Source: Sporomusaceae bacterium
Lineage (GTDB): Bacteria; Bacillota; Negativicutes; DSM-13327
Direction of reading: 5' to 3'
Assembly (NCBI GenBank): GCA_027492445.1
Contig: JAPUES010000235.1
Span: forward strand, 1 to 6,817
Length of the DNA: 6,817 bases
Position 1 is the first letter of the stretch. Every line of letters starts with the position of its first letter. Shown piece after piece: positions 5,903-6,817 of the stretch. The notes below the pieces were generated by a model that worked only from the letters and a program-made list of their open reading frames with translations, was not told where the DNA came from and made no database searches. Made by a program: the position numbers and the translations under genes.

Positions 5903-6817
5903 TTATTTCCCAATCACTTGTCCGATTTCTTCTAGGGTCGTTGTTGCTGTACCTAATTTTCGCACTACCACGCCCGCAGCATAGTTAGCCAAGCGCGCTG
6001 CGTCTTCGTAAGAGAAGTTAGCAGCGAGTGATAAAATCATCATGGCCACTACCGTATCACCGGCCCCCGTCACATCATATACTTCACTCTTATTGGCAAC
6101 AGGAATATGAGTAACCTTTCCTGTCTTTTCAAACAAACTCATACCATCCGGCCCGCGAGTGATGAGTACTGCATCAGCAGCTAATTTTTCTAAAATGGTT
6201 TGACCTGCTTTGAGAAGTGCCGCTTCATCCGATAGCTTATAGCCAACTGCAATCGCGGCTTCCGACTCATTTTGCTTGACAAGGGTTATACCCGTGTAAG
6301 CCATTACATTATAACGAGAATCTACAATACACGGAATATTATGCTGGCGACAAAGATCAATCACTTTACGCATAATCCTTGGGGTGACAGTATTACTGCC
6401 ATAGTCACTAAGGACCACTCCGTCCATTTCTGTAAGGCAGCTTAGAATATACTCCTGCACCGCATTTTCTACCGTCTCACTTAAGACCTCTTTATTTTCT
6501 CTATCCACACGCACTACTTGCTGGCGTACTGTGGCATCCCCACCAGCCATAATTCGTGTTTTGGTAATCGTCGGCCGACTCCTATCTACAATAAAGCCAG
6601 CTGTATTTACACCTTTTCCGCCTAAAATACGTACCAATTCTGTTCCCGCTGCATCATCACCAATTACGCCAACGGCATGGGTCTGACCACCTAAGGTTGC
6701 CATATTGTGAATCACATTTCCAGCACCGCCTGGAACAATGGTTTCTACCATATGTTCTAATACTAGCACCGGTGCTTCTCTGGAAATACGTGATATTTTC
6801 CCTTCCAAATAAGCATC
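5903..6817 (-). CDS. rfaE1: D-beta-D-heptose 7-phosphate kinase (RfaE1/HldA), partial, 5' end beyond the right edge
   Basis: A PfkB-family (ribokinase-like) kinase that phosphorylates C1 of D-glycero-D-manno-heptose 7-phosphate to the 1,7-bisphosphate. The frame is open to the window edge, giving 304 visible residues. The first ones, DAYLEGKISRISREAPV, align with E. coli HldE from about residue 22 (DRYWYG..SRISPEAPV), so only about 20-30 N-terminal residues are missing. Counting from the edge: PGGAGN at 29-34 (substrate loop), LSDYG at 136-140, KQNESEA at 181-187, and the PfkB signature DVTGAGDT at 248-255, with D254 as the catalytic base. The visible protein ends soon after the PfkB domain with no adenylyltransferase domain, so the enzyme is monofunctional. 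Gene order kinase then adenylyltransferase matches the domain order of fused HldE. Confidence 0.94.
   Translation of the reverse strand, partial: DAYLEGKISRISREAPVLVLEHMVETIVPGGAGNVIHNMATLGGQTHAVGVIGDDAAGTELVRILGGKGVNTAGFIVDRSRPTITKTRIMAGGDATVRQQVVRVDRENKEVLSETVENAVQEYILSCLTEMDGVVLSDYGSNTVTPRIMRKVIDLCRQHNIPCIVDSRYNVMAYTGITLVKQNESEAAIAVGYKLSDEAALLKAGQTILEKLAADAVLITRGPDGMSLFEKTGKVTHIPVANKSEVYDVTGAGDTVVAMMILSLAANFSYEDAARLANYAAGVVVRKLGTATTTLEEIGQVIGK

Noticed and set aside
6806..6808. TTG codon that could be taken as the start of the heptose kinase gene.
   Set aside because: The frame stays open to the window edge, and the three codons before it (Asp-Ala-Tyr) align with conserved HldE residues. 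The true start is to the right of the window.
1..6817. Searched for CRISPR arrays, tRNA/rRNA genes, insertion sequences, attachment sites, phage genes and a promoter.
   Set aside because: None seen. Coding density is almost complete, gaps are 40 bases or less, and the operon promoter is presumably to the right of the window.

Overview
The window reads as one uninterrupted minus-strand operon for making and using ADP-heptose, the sugar donor for the lipopolysaccharide (LPS) inner core. No gene lies on the plus strand, and no gap between genes exceeds 40 bases. In the direction of transcription (right to left) the order is: heptose-7-phosphate kinase (rfaE1/hldA, 5' end beyond the right edge), heptose-1-phosphate adenylyltransferase (rfaE2), a WaaC-like GT9 heptosyltransferase, a second GT9 enzyme, a GT2 WaaE/KdtX-like glycosyltransferase, a GT4-like GT-B glycosyltransferase, a third WaaF-like GT9 enzyme, and gmhA (sedoheptulose-7-phosphate isomerase, 3' half beyond the left edge).

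How the genes work together: GmhA makes D-glycero-D-manno-heptose 7-phosphate, RfaE1 phosphorylates C1, and RfaE2 adenylylates the 1-phosphate after the 7-phosphate is removed. The GT9 enzymes then plausibly add heptoses to Kdo-lipid A, and the GT2 and GT4 enzymes extend or decorate the core. Two pathway steps are not encoded here: the phosphatase GmhB and the ADP-heptose 6-epimerase HldD. All the enzymes should act in the cytoplasm or at the inner face of the inner membrane.

Organism: heptose-containing LPS implies a diderm. Moderately AT-rich DNA, a very strong AAGGAGG-type ribosome binding site, and separate (not fused) kinase and adenylyltransferase genes fit an LPS-bearing Firmicute of the Negativicutes (Pelosinus/Sporomusa type). 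This is an inference from style, not a match, and other diderm anaerobes remain possible.

This is mainly a recognisable pathway operon; I do not see an undescribed system. The points most worth a second look are a four-cysteine cluster near the C-terminus of all three GT9 enzymes, a GT4-like enzyme apparently lacking the EX7E glutamates, and the partial gmhA at the left edge.
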